A stretch of 5,381 bases of DNA from Phycisphaerae bacterium (GTDB lineage: Bacteria > Planctomycetota > Phycisphaerae > Phycisphaerales > UBA1924), in NCBI GenBank assembly GCA_016794945.1, contig JAEUIX010000159.1:1-5381 (forward strand), in the 5' to 3' direction. Each line of letters starts with the position of its first letter. Positions within the stretch are counted from its first letter, which is position 1. Below the pieces are notes generated by a model, which saw only the letters and a program-made list of their open reading frames with translations, was not told the DNA's origin and ran no database searches. Below, piece after piece: positions 5,067 to 5,381 of the stretch. The position numbers and the translations under genes are program-made.

Positions 5067-5381
5067 CCTCCCACCAGACCGCAACGACGCACGCCAACCA
5101 CCGCCTCGTCCTCGGCGTCGAGACGTCCTGCGATGAAACCGCCGCCGCGGTCGTCCTCGACGGAGCCGAGGTCCTCTCCAACGTCATCGCCAGCCAGCAC
5201 GATCTGCACGCCGAGTACCGAGGCGTCGTGCCCGAGATCGCCAGCCGGGCCCATTGCGAGCGCATCGCGCCCGTCGTGCGTCGGGCGCTCGACGATGCCG
5301 GCGTCGCCCCGGACGACCTGTTCGCCGTCGCGGTCGGCAACCGGCCGGGACTGATCGGTTCGCTGCTGGTCGGCGTTGCCG
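5063..5381 (+). CDS. tsaD: tRNA N6-adenosine threonylcarbamoyltransferase TsaD, N-terminal part (cut by window end)
   Basis: TsaD (Kae1/Qri7/YgjD family) transfers the threonylcarbamoyl group from TC-AMP to A37 of ANN-decoding tRNAs, making t6A together with TsaB and TsaE. The first 106 codons are present. '[10 protein letters not shown]' (17-26) is the ASKHA-fold opening, with Asp24 and Glu25 matching E. coli Asp11 and Glu12. '[21 protein letters not shown]' (44-64) matches the E. coli 'SQ...LHADYGGVVPELASRDH' block, and '[11 protein letters not shown]' (94-104) matches 'GPGLVGALLVG'. The HxxxH metal site lies beyond the window. The start is GTG 5063-5065, overlapping the protease stop as GTGA; no other start codon precedes the conserved block. 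This leaves about 14 extra N-terminal residues relative to E. coli. There is no strong Shine-Dalgarno (only GAAG 3 bases upstream), so translational coupling to the protease is likely. Confidence 0.95.
   Translation, partial: MTSHQTATTHANHRLVLGVETSCDETAAAVVLDGAEVLSNVIASQHDLHAEYRGVVPEIASRAHCERIAPVVRRALDDAGVAPDDLFAVAVGNRPGLIGSLLVGVA

Noticed and set aside
1..5381. tRNA, rRNA, CRISPR array, insertion sequence or phage attachment site
   Set aside because: No regularly spaced repeats with spacers, no transposase-like frame, no terminal inverted repeats and no tRNA-like cloverleaf were seen. Gaps between genes are too short to hide most of these.

Overview
The window is GC-rich bacterial DNA with strongly C/G-ending codons. 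It is tightly packed, with short gaps and start/stop overlaps. It holds five or six genes: three leftward (- strand) and three rightward (+ strand), diverging from a 123-base gap at 1359-1481. The best lineage guess is a planctomycete, perhaps of the Phycisphaerae type. This rests on a secreted protein with a GVxG repeat and a 'TYQGRL' N-terminus, and on the TsaD variants 'YRGVVPE' and 'GNRPGLIG'. It is an inference from remembered family patterns, not a database result.

Leftward block (1-1358, transcribed right to left). Family I inorganic pyrophosphatase (ppa, 792-1358) is followed after 41 bases by hypoxanthine phosphoribosyltransferase (hpt, 175-750). That is followed, through a GTGA stop/start overlap, by the first 59 codons of an unidentified protein that leaves the window (1-178). 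Hpt makes IMP or GMP plus pyrophosphate and Ppa destroys pyrophosphate, so the pair makes metabolic sense as a purine-salvage unit.

Rightward block (1482-5381). The first gene encodes a 568-residue secreted repeat protein (1482-3188). It is closed by a 12-bp perfect hairpin terminator (3227-3257). Next comes a membrane-anchored or exported S41/PDZ carboxyl-terminal processing protease (3288-5066) with a complete Ser-Lys-Gln active site and a long unassigned C-terminal extension. It overlaps by GTGA the start of tsaD (5063 to the window end), which encodes the tRNA t6A-modification enzyme and is cut by the window edge.

The most notable signal is not a gene. Each of the three ATG-started genes that lacks a well-placed Shine-Dalgarno site (hpt, ppa, the S41 protease) has a TANNNT hexamer ending 5 or 6 bases before its ATG. 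This is the geometry expected of -10 boxes driving leaderless mRNAs. The gene with a good GGAGG ribosome site (1482) lacks the hexamer, and the two coupled genes start with GTG inside the preceding stop. A compact G-quadruplex motif also sits just upstream of hpt. I see no mobile element, CRISPR array, RNA gene, or evidence of a wholly new multi-gene system; most of the window is ordinary housekeeping sequence.
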